A DNA stretch of 53,695 bases from assembly GCA_002350765.1 (NCBI GenBank), contig DEFK01000015.1, positions 141,632 to 195,326 of the forward strand, given 5' to 3'. How positions within the stretch are numbered: the stretch's first letter is position 1; each line of letters begins with the position of its first letter. Positions 37,268 to 45,327 of this stretch are shown piece by piece. A program made the position numbers and the translations under genes. The stretch is from Ruminococcaceae bacterium UBA2854. GTDB lineage: Bacteria; Bacillota; Clostridia; Oscillospirales; Acutalibacteraceae. The notes beneath the pieces were generated by a model. That model saw only the letters and a list, made by a program, of their open reading frames with translations. It was not told the origin of the DNA and searched no databases.

Positions 37268-37357
37268 ATAGAAAAAGAGCTATCCCGGAAACGGTTAGCC
37301 CTAAGTATAATCGTTATTATGATAATAACCGCCTAGAGCAGAGGCGGTTATTTCTCT
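37268..37357 (+). ncRNA. Small RNA 3, candidate orphan antitoxin
   Basis: 5' motif AGAGCTATCC-CGGAAAC-GGTTAGCCC (37276-37301), as in the other two loci. Terminator stem AATAACCGCC / GGCGGTTATT (37324-37352), then TCTCTTT. The RNA looks intact although the opposing peptide gene is broken. It may also terminate azlCD transcription. Confidence 0.7.
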
Positions 37358-37422
37358 TTACCTAAGAAATATAATATAAAGAGAATAATCGTAAGATGCA
37401 ATATAATATTAAAAACATTTAT
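37348..37422 (-). pseudogene. Remnant of a toxin peptide gene
   Basis: On the minus strand the codons LHLTIILFILYFLGKEK run to a TAA inside the RNA 3 terminator, clearly related to the peptide at 8811-8876. The frame has no ATG upstream. The leader, ribosome binding site and promoter seen in loci 1 and 2 are replaced by the GTCGGG inverted repeat at 37429-37464. It is therefore read as a truncated toxin gene. Confidence 0.75.
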
Positions 37423-37428
37423 GAATAA

Positions 37429-37465
37429 GGTCGGGAAGATAAGTAGAACCATCTTCCCGACCTTA
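37429..37465 (-). terminator. GTCGGG hairpin after the EamA transporter gene
   Basis: Arms AGGTCGGGAAGAT / ATCTTCCCGACCT around 10 nt, 3 nt past the EamA stop. No clear T run follows on the minus strand, so activity as a terminator is only likely. Confidence 0.65.
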
Positions 37466-37468
37466 ATA

Positions 37469-38341
37469 TTATAATTCAGCTTTTTTATTATTATAAATAA
37501 ACATAACAACCGCCATTGTAACGATAATCACATAGCCGATTACGGAGAATATATCGGGGATATCGCCGAACGCGAAAAAGCCGAGCGCCGAGGCGAAAAT
37601 AATCTGGCTGTAATCGTAGACGGAAATCTCACGCGCGGGAGCGTAGGTATACGCGGCGGTAATCGAAAACTGTCCGCCCGCGGCTGATAATCCCGCCAAA
37701 AGCAAGTACGCAAGCTGCAACGGAGTAAACATTTTAAAGTCAAATAACATCATAGGTATCATCGTTATACAGCTGAATCCCGAGAAAAACAGAACAATAA
37801 AGCTGCCTTTCTCTCCCCTTATTCCGAGCGCTCGAACCATAGAATATGCCGCGCCAGCGGCTATTCCGCCGAACAATCCGCACAGCGACGGAAACAGCTC
37901 CGCGTTCGCGAAGGTTGGTTTTATAACGAATATTACGCCGATAAACGCGCCGATAAGGACGAGCACCTGGTACGTTTTTAATCTCTCTTTCAGGAATATA
38001 AGCGAGAACAATACCGCGAAGAACGGCGACATTTTATTCAATATCGAAGCGTCGCCGAGGGATGACATATTACTAACGGCGTAGAAGTTGCCGAGGATTC
38101 CGAGCGTACCCATCAGCGAGCGCCCGATTAAAAGCGGGAGGTTACGCTTTTGAAAATGGAAGCTTTCCCTGTCCTTAATCATAATAATGAGCGCGAATAC
38201 AAACGCTACAAAATTACGGAAAAAGCCCTTTTCAGCCGTAGGTAAATCTCCCGACAGCCGCACGAACATATTCATCAGCGCAAAGCAAAACGCCGATATT
38301 ATTATAAAAATTATTCCCTTGTACTTATTATTAGTTATCAT
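37469..38341 (-). CDS. EamA / drug-metabolite transporter superfamily permease
   Basis: 290 residues, ten predicted membrane helices in two EamA repeats. YKGIIFIIISAFCFALMNMF opens the first, and GLFGGIAAGAAYSMVRALGI the second. ASILNKMSPFFAVLFSLIFL and EISVYDYSQIIFASALGFFAFG are the characteristic helix pairs. Close relatives are annotated as exporters of metabolites; the substrate is unknown. The start at 38341 has only a weak GGTGA; 15 upstream codons are open but lack the membrane pattern. Monocistronic. Confidence 0.92.
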   Translation of the reverse strand: MITNNKYKGIIFIIISAFCFALMNMFVRLSGDLPTAEKGFFRNFVAFVFALIIMIKDRESFHFQKRNLPLLIGRSLMGTLGILGNFYAVSNMSSLGDASILNKMSPFFAVLFSLIFLKERLKTYQVLVLIGAFIGVIFVIKPTFANAELFPSLCGLFGGIAAGAAYSMVRALGIRGEKGSFIVLFFSGFSCITMIPMMLFDFKMFTPLQLAYLLLAGLSAAGGQFSITAAYTYAPAREISVYDYSQIIFASALGFFAFGDIPDIFSVIGYVIIVTMAVVMFIYNNKKAEL

Positions 38342-38450
38342 TAGTTTCACCGATTTAATGATACCACAAGCGCGGAGATTTTTCAATAAAGCAGTATAAG
38401 TTCTTTCGACTTCGACAGAATTACGTTTATGATTATGACTTCATATAAAA

Positions 38451-38474
38451 AAGGCACGCTTGAGCGTGCCTTTT
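38451..38474 (-). terminator. Terminator of the alpha (ribosomal) operon
   Basis: Stem AAGGCACGCT / AGCGTGCCTT with a two-base apex, then TTTTATATG on the minus strand, just past rplQ. It closes the long ribosomal cluster. Confidence 0.93.
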
Positions 38475-38481
38475 ATAATTA

Positions 38482-38823
38482 TTAAACTAACTCGATGATT
38501 GCCATTTCAGCGGCGTCGCCGCGGCGAGGACCGATTTTTGTGATACGAGTGTATCCGCCGTTTCTGTCCTTATACTTAGGAGCAATCTCGTCGAAGAGCT
38601 TCTTTGTTACGGTTTCTTTAGTAACGAACTTCATAACAAGACGCTTATTAGCGAGAGTGTCAACCTTAGCTATAGTGATCATTTTCTCAGCCATTGAGCT
38701 TACCTCTTTGGCGCGAGTAACTGTAGTTTCAATTTTGCCTTTTTCTAAAAGGAAAGTAACCATCGCGCGAAGCATCGCTGTACGCTGGGCGGTAGTTCTT
38801 CCGAGCTTTCTGGAACCGGGCAT
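38482..38823 (-). CDS. rplQ: 50S ribosomal protein L17
   Basis: Binds domain III of 23S rRNA near the exit tunnel. 113 residues, the short Gram-positive form. Begins MPGSRKLGRTTAQRTAMLRA with the typical RxxLGR-like start. The rest aligns along KMITIAKVDTLANKR and YTRITKIGPRRGDAAEMAII. It lies 35 nt after rpoA and is the last gene of the cluster; a strong terminator follows. Confidence 0.98.
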   Translation of the reverse strand: MPGSRKLGRTTAQRTAMLRAMVTFLLEKGKIETTVTRAKEVSSMAEKMITIAKVDTLANKRLVMKFVTKETVTKKLFDEIAPKYKDRNGGYTRITKIGPRRGDAAEMAIIELV

Positions 38824-38858
38824 TATAATTCACTCCTTTTTCTTATTTAAAAGGGATC

Positions 38859-39812
38859 TTATTCGTCTTCCTTTTTCAGTCCGAAGCCGAGGGTTTCGAG
38901 CTTATACTCAACTTCCTCGAGCGACTTACGTCCAAGGTTACGAACTTTCATCATATCCTCTGTTGTTTTGTTTGTAAGGTCTTCAACCGTGTTGATACCC
39001 GCGCGCTTTAAGCAGTTGAATGAACGAACGGAAAGATCAAGCTCCTCGATAGTCATTTCGAGAACTTTCTCCTTACCCTTCTCGTCCTTCTCAACCATAA
39101 TCTCGCTGTTTGTAACGCTGTCGGAGAGATTAACGAAGAGGTTAAGGTGCTCTGTAAGTACCTTAGCGGCTAAAGAAACCGCCTCCTGCGCGTTAATAAC
39201 GCCGTTCGTCCAAACGTCGAGAGTCAGCTTATCGTAGTCGGTAATCTGACCTACACGAGTGTTATCTACGGTATAGTTAACCTTTAAAACAGGTGTATAA
39301 ATCGAATCAATCGGTAAAACTCCGATTACATTATTGCCCGAAAGCTGCTTGTTGCGTTCTCCGGGAACGTAGCCTCTGCCTCTGTCGAGAGTGATTTCGA
39401 TATTAAGCTTAGCGTCCTCGGCGAGAGTAGCAATATGGAGGTCGGGGTTGAGGATTTCAACCTCGGCGTCATGCTTAATATCGCCCGCTGTTACCTTGCA
39501 GGGACCTTCAGCGGCGATCTCAACTACCTTGGGAGCAGTTTCTACGAGCTTGGGGACAATGCTCTTGATATTTAAAGCGATTTCGGTAATATCTTCTTTA
39601 ACACCGGGAAGTGTTGAAAACTCGTGGAGCACGCCGTCGATCTTGATTGATGTAACCGCGCATCCCTCGAGAGATGAGAGTAATACTCTTCTGAGGCTGT
39701 TGCCTAATGTATTACCAAAACCACGCTCAAGAGGTTCTACGACAAATCTGCCGTATTTTCCGTCATCGGTGAGTTCTTCTGTTTCTATTCTTGGTTTTTC
39801 TATCTCTATCAT
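38859..39812 (-). CDS. rpoA: RNA polymerase alpha subunit
   Basis: Scaffold of RNA polymerase. 317 residues. The N-terminal domain has RFVVEPLERGFGNTLGNSLR, which dimerises, and the C-terminal domain ELDLSVRSFNCLKRAGINTV with the DNA- and activator-binding helices (RNLGRKSLEEVEYKLETLG). A 73-nt spacer after rpsD contains a small hairpin CGGCTT / AAGCCG (39833-39849) upstream of its ribosome binding site. Confidence 0.99.
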   Translation of the reverse strand: MIEIEKPRIETEELTDDGKYGRFVVEPLERGFGNTLGNSLRRVLLSSLEGCAVTSIKIDGVLHEFSTLPGVKEDITEIALNIKSIVPKLVETAPKVVEIAAEGPCKVTAGDIKHDAEVEILNPDLHIATLAEDAKLNIEITLDRGRGYVPGERNKQLSGNNVIGVLPIDSIYTPVLKVNYTVDNTRVGQITDYDKLTLDVWTNGVINAQEAVSLAAKVLTEHLNLFVNLSDSVTNSEIMVEKDEKGKEKVLEMTIEELDLSVRSFNCLKRAGINTVEDLTNKTTEDMMKVRNLGRKSLEEVEYKLETLGFGLKKEDE

Positions 39813-39885
39813 AACGAATCCTCCTTATTAGGCGGCTTGGGTTAAGCCGTCGCTTTGTAATCTGCCTTTAAAAAATATATGTCGA

Positions 39886-40482
39886 TTACTTGGAGTACAA
39901 CTCGACAATGAGATGTTCCTCTACAGGGAAGTCGATATCCTCTCTCTCGGGCTCGGCAATAACCTTGCCGCCGAGATTGTTAGAAGCTTTCTCGAGCCAC
40001 TTGGGAGTAGCTGTAGAATTGTTCTCAGCGAGAGTCTTAAAGCGTGTAGAAGAAGCGCTGCTCTCTTTTACCTCGATTACATCGCCAACCTTAACGAGGT
40101 AAGAAGGAATATTAACCTTCTTGCCGTTTACTGTAAAGTGAGCGTGGCTTACGAGCTGACGAGCCTCACGGCGTGTGCCTGCGAGTCCGAGTCTGAAAAC
40201 TACGTTGTCGAGTCTATGTTCAATAAGAGTGAGAAGCACGGAACCAGTCTTACCCTGAGCTTTTTCTGCCTTTTCATAGTAAGCGCGGAACTGCTTTTCC
40301 ATAATACCGTAAATGAACTTAACCTTCTGCTTTTCTGTAAGCTGGAGGCTGTATTCACTTTTCTTTCTTCTTGAGTTACCGTTCGGGTTTCTAAAAGATG
40401 TCTTGCCCGAATAACCCATTACTGCAGGAGAAATACCGAGAGCTCTGCAGCGTTTAGCGATAGGCTGTCTGTTTTTTGCCAT
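39886..40482 (-). CDS. rpsD: 30S ribosomal protein S4
   Basis: Primary 16S rRNA binder and, in many bacteria, a regulator of its own operon. 198 residues. Starts MAKNRQPIAKRCRALGISPA. The segment RLDNVVFRLGLAGTRREARQ and the S4 RNA-binding domain (LVSHAHFTVNGKKVNIPSYL) are typical. The N-terminus has no zinc-finger CxxC set, so it is the zinc-free form. 22 nt after rpsK. Confidence 0.98.
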   Translation of the reverse strand: MAKNRQPIAKRCRALGISPAVMGYSGKTSFRNPNGNSRRKKSEYSLQLTEKQKVKFIYGIMEKQFRAYYEKAEKAQGKTGSVLLTLIEHRLDNVVFRLGLAGTRREARQLVSHAHFTVNGKKVNIPSYLVKVGDVIEVKESSASSTRFKTLAENNSTATPKWLEKASNNLGGKVIAEPEREDIDFPVEEHLIVELYSK

Positions 40483-40504
40483 CTTAATTTTCCTCCTTTA
40501 TATA

Positions 40505-40903
40505 CTATACACGTCTTCTCTTCGGAGGACGACATCCGTTATGAGGAATCGGAGTTACGTCCTTAATCATTGTAACCTCGAGACCTGCGGACTGTAATGC
40601 TCTGATAGCTGCCTCACGACCCTGACCGGGGCCCTTAACATAAACCTCTACGCTCTTCATACCGAAGTCCATAGCGATTTTAGCGGCAGTCTCAGCCGCC
40701 GACTGAGCGGCGAACGGAGTGGATTTACGTGAGCCGCGGAAACCGAGTTCGCCCGCGCTTGCCCATGAAACCGCGTTGCCGTTTGTATCAGAAATAGTAA
40801 CAATTGTATTGTTAAATGTAGACTGAATATGCGCGCTGCCTTTTTCAATATGCTTTTTCTCGCGGCGGCGGCGCGTAGTCTTCTTGCCTTTAGGTGCTGC
40901 CAT
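40505..40903 (-). CDS. rpsK: 30S ribosomal protein S11
   Basis: Platform protein of the small subunit, near the E site and Shine-Dalgarno helix. 132 residues. A basic N-terminus (KKTTRRRREKKHIEKGSAHI) is followed by FNNTIVTISDTNGNAVSWAS and the C-terminal GCRPPKRRRV. It lies 14 nt after rpsM with a good GGAGGAAG site. Confidence 0.99.
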   Translation of the reverse strand: MAAPKGKKTTRRRREKKHIEKGSAHIQSTFNNTIVTISDTNGNAVSWASAGELGFRGSRKSTPFAAQSAAETAAKIAMDFGMKSVEVYVKGPGQGREAAIRALQSAGLEVTMIKDVTPIPHNGCRPPKRRRV

Positions 40904-40917
40904 ATAAAGCTTCCTCC

Positions 40918-41286
40918 TTATTTCTTCTTATTGGCCATTGTCTTACGGGGGCCCTTACGGGTACGAGCGTTAGTCTTACTACGCTGACCTCTTACGGGGA
41001 GACCCTTTCTGTGGCGAACGCCACGATAACAACCAATTTCAATAAGTCTTTTGATATCAAAAGCGATGTCACGGCGAAGGTCACCCTCCACACGACAGTT
41101 CTTTTCAATATAGTCTCTTAATTTAGAAACATCATCTTCGGTTAAATCCCTTACACGAGTGTCAGGGTTAACACCTGTTGCAGCAATAATGTCTGTTGCA
41201 GTTTTACGTCCGATACCGTAGATATAAGTTAAACCGATTTCAACTCTTTTATCTCTGGGTAAGTCAACACCTGCTATACGAGCCAT
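40918..41286 (-). CDS. rpsM: 30S ribosomal protein S13
   Basis: Head protein contacting the P-site tRNA and 50S bridge B1. 122 residues. Starts MARIAGVDLPRDKRVEIGLT. The helix-two-turn-helix GIGRKTATDIIAATGVNPD and the tail RGLPVRGQRSKTNARTRKGP-type segment are present. It follows rpmJ by 36 nt. Confidence 0.99.
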   Translation of the reverse strand: MARIAGVDLPRDKRVEIGLTYIYGIGRKTATDIIAATGVNPDTRVRDLTEDDVSKLRDYIEKNCRVEGDLRRDIAFDIKRLIEIGCYRGVRHRKGLPVRGQRSKTNARTRKGPRKTMANKKK

Positions 41287-41322
41287 TTAAGTTGCACCTC
41301 CATTAAAAATCTTAATCAATAA

Positions 41323-41436
41323 TTAACCCTGACGCTGTTTATGCTTGGGGTTTTCGCAGATTACGAGAATCTTGCCTTTTCTTTTAATTACTTTGCACTT
41401 TTCGCACATTTTCTTTACTGAAGGTCTGACTTTCAT
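41323..41436 (-). CDS. rpmJ: 50S ribosomal protein L36
   Basis: Smallest 50S protein. 37 residues, MKVRPSVKKMCEKCKVIKRK at the start and ending NPKHKQRQG. The C-x2-C, later C and H residues form the zinc knuckle, so this is the zinc-binding form. It sits in its usual place between infA and rpsM. Confidence 0.97.
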   Translation of the reverse strand: MKVRPSVKKMCEKCKVIKRKGKILVICENPKHKQRQG

Positions 41437-41472
41437 CTTCAATCATTCCTTTCTTAAAATCTAGTTTTTGAA

Positions 41473-41691
41473 TTACTTGGTTCTCCAGGTAATTCTGCCT
41501 CTGGTTAAGTCATAGGGAGACATCTCCACAGTGACCTTGTCGCCGGGAAGAATTCTAATATAATTCATTCTCAGCTTTCCTGAAATAACAGCTAATATTA
41601 CATGGCCGTTGGGAAGTTCTACCTTGAACTGAGCGTTAGGGAGAGCTTCAACGACTTTGCCCTCTACTTCGAGAACATCTTGTTTTGACAT
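41473..41691 (-). CDS. infA: Translation initiation factor IF-1
   Basis: S1/OB-fold factor that binds the A site during initiation. 72 residues, the standard length. Starts MSKQDVLEVEGKVVEALPNA, and includes MNYIRILPGDKVTVEMSPYD and the end RGRITWRTK-like RITWRTK. It follows the KOW protein gene by 2 nt. Confidence 0.99.
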   Translation of the reverse strand: MSKQDVLEVEGKVVEALPNAQFKVELPNGHVILAVISGKLRMNYIRILPGDKVTVEMSPYDLTRGRITWRTK

Positions 41692-41693
41692 AG

Positions 41694-41942
41694 TTAATCC
41701 TCCTGAATAACTGTGCTGTAATCGGAAAGAAGCTTTCGCAAGCTTTTATCCGTTTTCGGTATACTGACGACCGTGTTGGTTTTCGCGAGGTGTTTAAGGT
41801 TTTTCTTCTTCGTGGAATTAAGCTTACGTTCTTTGCCGTCGGCAATATAAGCGTACCCGTCCTTAACCTCGGTAACTATAAAAAACCGTCCGTCGTCGTG
41901 ACCTGCTTTCGACGCTGCGATTTGTCCTTTTTTTACGTCCAT
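41694..41942 (-). CDS. KOW-domain RNA-binding protein (L14e/L6e/L27e-like)
   Basis: 82 residues with a single KOW-type domain: KKGQIAASKAGHDDGRFFIV contains the characteristic Gly and hydrophobic pattern. LNSTKKKNLKHLAKTNTVVS is the second basic part. A gene like this between map and infA is common in Clostridia. A ribosome-associated role is likely but not established. Spacings of 8 nt (map) and 2 nt (infA) place it firmly in the operon. Confidence 0.93.
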   Translation of the reverse strand: MDVKKGQIAASKAGHDDGRFFIVTEVKDGYAYIADGKERKLNSTKKKNLKHLAKTNTVVSIPKTDKSLRKLLSDYSTVIQED

Positions 41943-41950
41943 ACTTCACC

Positions 41951-42703
41951 TTAGCCCGGGACGGTCATAATCTTGGGACCGTCGGGAGTTATAGCGACAG
42001 TATTTTCATAATGGGCGGCGAGCTTACCGTCACAAGTAACGGTAGTCCAGTCGTCCTCAAGGACGTCTACCTCGTAGCTTCCCTCGCACACCATCGGTTC
42101 GATCGCGATTGTCATGCCCGGAAGCAGCCGTACTCCTCGTCCCGCTTTACCGAAATTCGGAATACTTGGGTCCTCATGTAACTTCGCACCTACGCCGTGG
42201 CCGACGAAATCTCGTACCACCGAGTAACTGCGAGCTTCGACATACGTCTGAACAGCGTTGCCGATATCGCCTACGCGATTACCCGCGAGCGCCGCCTCGA
42301 TTCCCTTATCAAGGCTGATTCTTGTCGCTTCCATAAGAGCGAGAGCGTTATCGCTTACCTTGCCGCAGGCGTAGGTAAAAGCGTTGTCGCCATGGTAGCC
42401 CTCGTAGAAAGCTCCGACATCTACGCTTACGATGTCGCCTTCTTTAAGAACCTGTTCTTTGCTTGGTATGCCATGGATAACCACATTGTTTACGGAAATA
42501 CACGCGCTCGCGGGAAATCCGCCGTAACCGAGAAACGAAGGCGTAGCGCCCTGTTTCTCGATGTATTTACGGACTTTCTCGTCAATCTCCCAGGTAGTTA
42601 TACCCGGCTTGACGTATTCTCCAGCCAAGCGCAGCGCGTTTGCGGAAATTCTGCAAGCGTCCATCATTTTGGATATTTCTCGCGCTGTCTTAACAATAAC
42701 CAT
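41951..42703 (-). CDS. map: Methionine aminopeptidase, type I
   Basis: Removes the N-terminal Met of new proteins. 250 residues. Metal ligands are visible in VSVDVGAFYEGYHGDNAFTY (Asp, Asp), VGHGVGAKLHEDPSIPNFG (His), MTIAIEPMV (Glu) and HYENTVAIT (Glu). There is no N-terminal zinc-finger extension. It starts 2 nt after adk. Confidence 0.98.
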   Translation of the reverse strand: MVIVKTAREISKMMDACRISANALRLAGEYVKPGITTWEIDEKVRKYIEKQGATPSFLGYGGFPASACISVNNVVIHGIPSKEQVLKEGDIVSVDVGAFYEGYHGDNAFTYACGKVSDNALALMEATRISLDKGIEAALAGNRVGDIGNAVQTYVEARSYSVVRDFVGHGVGAKLHEDPSIPNFGKAGRGVRLLPGMTIAIEPMVCEGSYEVDVLEDDWTTVTCDGKLAAHYENTVAITPDGPKIMTVPG

Positions 42704-42705
42704 TA

Positions 42706-43338
42706 TTAAACCTCGATTGCCTTAAACACCGCTTCGGTAGTAGCCTTTACGGTATCCTTTCCGACAACAACCTTGAGCTTACCCTGAGCCTTGTAATAAT
42801 TTACGAGAGGCTCTGTTTCTTTGTGGTAAATATCAAGACGGTTCTTAATAGTATCTATCTGGTCATCCTTGCGCTGAACAAGGGCGCCGTTACAATCGTC
42901 GCAAACCCCGTCTACCTTCGGCTTTAAGCTTTCGATATGATAAGGTCTGCCGCAATTTTCACAAACGCGGCGTCCGGACAAACGGTTTACGATAACGTCG
43001 TCAGCGACTTCGATATCTATAACGCAGTCAATATCCGCGCCCATTTCATCCAGAGCCTCGGCCTGAGGAATGGTTCTCGGGAAGCCGTCAAGAATGTAAC
43101 CGTTCTTGCAGTCGTCCTCCTGGAGACGGTCCTTTACGATACCGATAACAACCTCGTCGGGAACGAGCTGTCCCGCATCCATATAGGACTTAGCCTTTAA
43201 ACCCATTTCAGTGCCGGTTCTCAGCGCTTCACGGATAATATTACCCGTGGAAATTGTGGGAATGTTTAAATGCTCGCAAAGCACGGCGGCCTGTGTGCCT
43301 TTACCCGCGCCGGGAGCGCCTAACATAATAATGTTCAT
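42706..43338 (-). CDS. adk: Adenylate kinase with zinc-binding lid
   Basis: Interconverts ATP + AMP and 2 ADP. 210 residues. P-loop GAPGAGKGTQAAVL at residues 7-20; DGFPRTIPQAEALD is the NMP-site motif. The lid holds four cysteines (RRVCENCGRPYHIE and GVCDDCNG), the structural zinc form typical of Gram-positive bacteria. 31 nt after secY. Confidence 0.99.
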   Translation of the reverse strand: MNIIMLGAPGAGKGTQAAVLCEHLNIPTISTGNIIREALRTGTEMGLKAKSYMDAGQLVPDEVVIGIVKDRLQEDDCKNGYILDGFPRTIPQAEALDEMGADIDCVIDIEVADDVIVNRLSGRRVCENCGRPYHIESLKPKVDGVCDDCNGALVQRKDDQIDTIKNRLDIYHKETEPLVNYYKAQGKLKVVVGKDTVKATTEAVFKAIEV

Positions 43339-43369
43339 AACTCTATCCTTTCATCAATCTTGATTATAA

Positions 43370-44683
43370 TTAATCAAGGAAGCCCTTGTAGTGACGCATC
43401 ATCATCTGAGATTCCATCTGCTTAGCGGTCTCGAGAGCAACGCCTACTACGATGATAATTGATGTACCACCCATCGAAAGTCCTGACATATCAGCTACAG
43501 CGCCGTAAATAAGCGGGAACTCAGCGATAAATCCGAGGAATAAACATCCGATAAGTGTGATTCTCGAAAGAATCTTTCTGATAAAGTCAGCAGTCGGGGC
43601 ACCGGGACGAATACCCGGGATCGTGCCGTTGTTCTGCTTTAAGTTGTTAGCCATTTCAATCGGGTTGTACTGGATTGTTGTATAGAAGTAACCGAACATA
43701 ATGATAAGAATAAAGTACAGTACCATATACAACCAGCCTGTCGGTCTCATCATCTCGAGGAAAGTTCCCCAGAAACCGCCGTTGGCTTTAACACCGAACG
43801 CCTCGATTGTACTCGGAATCGAGAGAATTGAAGAAGCGAAGATGATAGGAAGTACGCCGCCGAGCGCTACCTTGATCGGCAGGTGGCTTGACTGACCGCC
43901 GTACATCTTGCGTCCTACAACACGCTTAGCGTACTGAATAGGAATTCTTCTCTCACTATCCTGCATAAATGTGATAACCCATACAACTACGAGGAAGATG
44001 ATTACCCAGAACGGAACTAAGATAAAGTATCTTGTGTCGCCGCTTAAAGCTAAGTTCCAGTATCTTCCGAGAGTATAGATTGTAAACGGGAAACGAGCTA
44101 CGATACCCGCGAAGAGGAGTATCGAGATACCGTTACCGATACCTTTTTCGTTAATCTGCTCACCGAACCACATCATTATCGCGGTACCCGCGGTAAACGC
44201 GAGGATGATAATAATAGCGGAATACCAAAGACCGAAGCCGTCGTTGTAAGCAGTAACGCCCGATGCCTTTAAGTACCACCAGTAAGCGAAGCCCTGGATA
44301 AGTCCGAGACCTACGGTTACATATCGGGTGATAGTGGCTATCTTCTTTCTGCCTGCTTCTCCTTCTTTTGACATTCTCTCAAGAGCGGGAATGGCAACAG
44401 TAAGAAGCTGCATAATAATTGAACTATTGATATAAGGTGTAACACCCATCGCGAAGATTGTCGCGTTGGAAAACGCGCCGCCCGAAAGTGTATTCAGGTA
44501 AGCAAGCGCCGAGTCACCGTTAGTAACACCGTTGTTCTTCATAAGCTCTGTTAAAGCTGTCATATCAATGAACGGAACAGGTATTACGGAACCGATTCTG
44601 AAGAAGATAACAATCATAATAGTGAAGAGAATCTTTCTTCTTAAATCGGGAATAGTCCACGCGTTTCTAATTGTTTTAAACAA
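43370..44683 (-). CDS. secY: Preprotein translocase subunit SecY
   Basis: Central pore of the Sec translocon. 437 residues, ten predicted membrane helices. Starts with MFKTIRNAWTIPDLRRKILF. GGAFSNATIFAMGVTPYINS contains the plug/lateral-gate region, and the cytoplasmic loop QYAKRVVGRKMYGGQSSHLP binds ribosomes and SecA. NPIEMANNLKQNNGTIPGIR and the C-terminal tail are intact. It abuts rplO with no spacer. Confidence 0.99.
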   Translation of the reverse strand: MFKTIRNAWTIPDLRRKILFTIMIVIFFRIGSVIPVPFIDMTALTELMKNNGVTNGDSALAYLNTLSGGAFSNATIFAMGVTPYINSSIIMQLLTVAIPALERMSKEGEAGRKKIATITRYVTVGLGLIQGFAYWWYLKASGVTAYNDGFGLWYSAIIIILAFTAGTAIMMWFGEQINEKGIGNGISILLFAGIVARFPFTIYTLGRYWNLALSGDTRYFILVPFWVIIFLVVVWVITFMQDSERRIPIQYAKRVVGRKMYGGQSSHLPIKVALGGVLPIIFASSILSIPSTIEAFGVKANGGFWGTFLEMMRPTGWLYMVLYFILIIMFGYFYTTIQYNPIEMANNLKQNNGTIPGIRPGAPTADFIRKILSRITLIGCLFLGFIAEFPLIYGAVADMSGLSMGGTSIIIVVGVALETAKQMESQMMMRHYKGFLD

Positions 44684-45127
44684 TTAAATCACCTCTGCCT
44701 TTCCTCCGGCAGCCTCAATAGCAGCCTTTGCGGATTCTGAAAAAGCAGAAACCTTTACATTTAATTTCTTCTCAAGCTTTCCGTTGCCGAGCACCTTAAC
44801 GGCGTCGAAGGAATTCTTGATAACACCTGCGTTTTTAAGAGCCTCTACGGTAACATCGGCTCCGTCCTCGAACTTTCTGTTCAGAGTAGAAAGGTTAACA
44901 GTAACAACTTTCTTGGCGAAAATGTTGTTGAATCCTCTCTTAGGGAGACGACGCTGGAGCGGCATCTGTCCGCCCTCGAAGCCGGGTCTGATGCTTCCGC
45001 CCGAACGGGATTTCTGTCCCTTCTGGCCTCTTGCGGAAGTTTTTCCCCAACCTGAAGCGTGTCCTCTACCTACTCTCTTTGTGGATTTCTTGGAACCCGC
45101 GGCAGGTGAAAGTTCATTTAACTTCAT
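44684..45127 (-). CDS. rplO: 50S ribosomal protein L15
   Basis: Late-assembly 50S protein. 147 residues. A glycine-rich, basic N-terminus (KKSTKRVGRGHASGWGKTSA) precedes GFEGGQMPLQRRLPKRGF, the family signature. The C-terminal globular domain is normal. It lies between rpmD (15 nt) and secY. Confidence 0.98.
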   Translation of the reverse strand: MKLNELSPAAGSKKSTKRVGRGHASGWGKTSARGQKGQKSRSGGSIRPGFEGGQMPLQRRLPKRGFNNIFAKKVVTVNLSTLNRKFEDGADVTVEALKNAGVIKNSFDAVKVLGNGKLEKKLNVKVSAFSESAKAAIEAAGGKAEVI

Positions 45128-45142
45128 AATTTTCGCACCTCC

Positions 45143-45313
45143 TTATGCTTCTGTAACCTCTACGAGGTGATTGATTTTTGCTACCTTGCCCTTGGTCGCG
45201 GGATTGTCGGGCTGAGTTGTCTCGTCACCGATTTTCCTTAAACCTAAAGCCTGGGCGGTCGCGATCTGATCTTTCTTAGAACCGATAAGGCTCTTAACTA
45301 ACTTAATCTTCAT
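45143..45313 (-). CDS. rpmD: 50S ribosomal protein L30
   Basis: 56 residues. Starts MKIKLVKSLIGSKKDQIATA, with the conserved LVKSxIG, then LGLRKIGDETTQPDNPATKG, the family core, and ends VEVTEA. Short protein in its usual place between rpsE and rplO. Confidence 0.97.
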   Translation of the reverse strand: MKIKLVKSLIGSKKDQIATAQALGLRKIGDETTQPDNPATKGKVAKINHLVEVTEA

Positions 45314-45327
45314 CGTGCGAACCTCCC

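Noticed and set aside
37358..37418. 18-residue frame starting MFLILYC on the minus strand in locus 3
   Set aside because: It is in a different frame from the homologous toxin codons and has no ribosome binding site; produced by the truncation.
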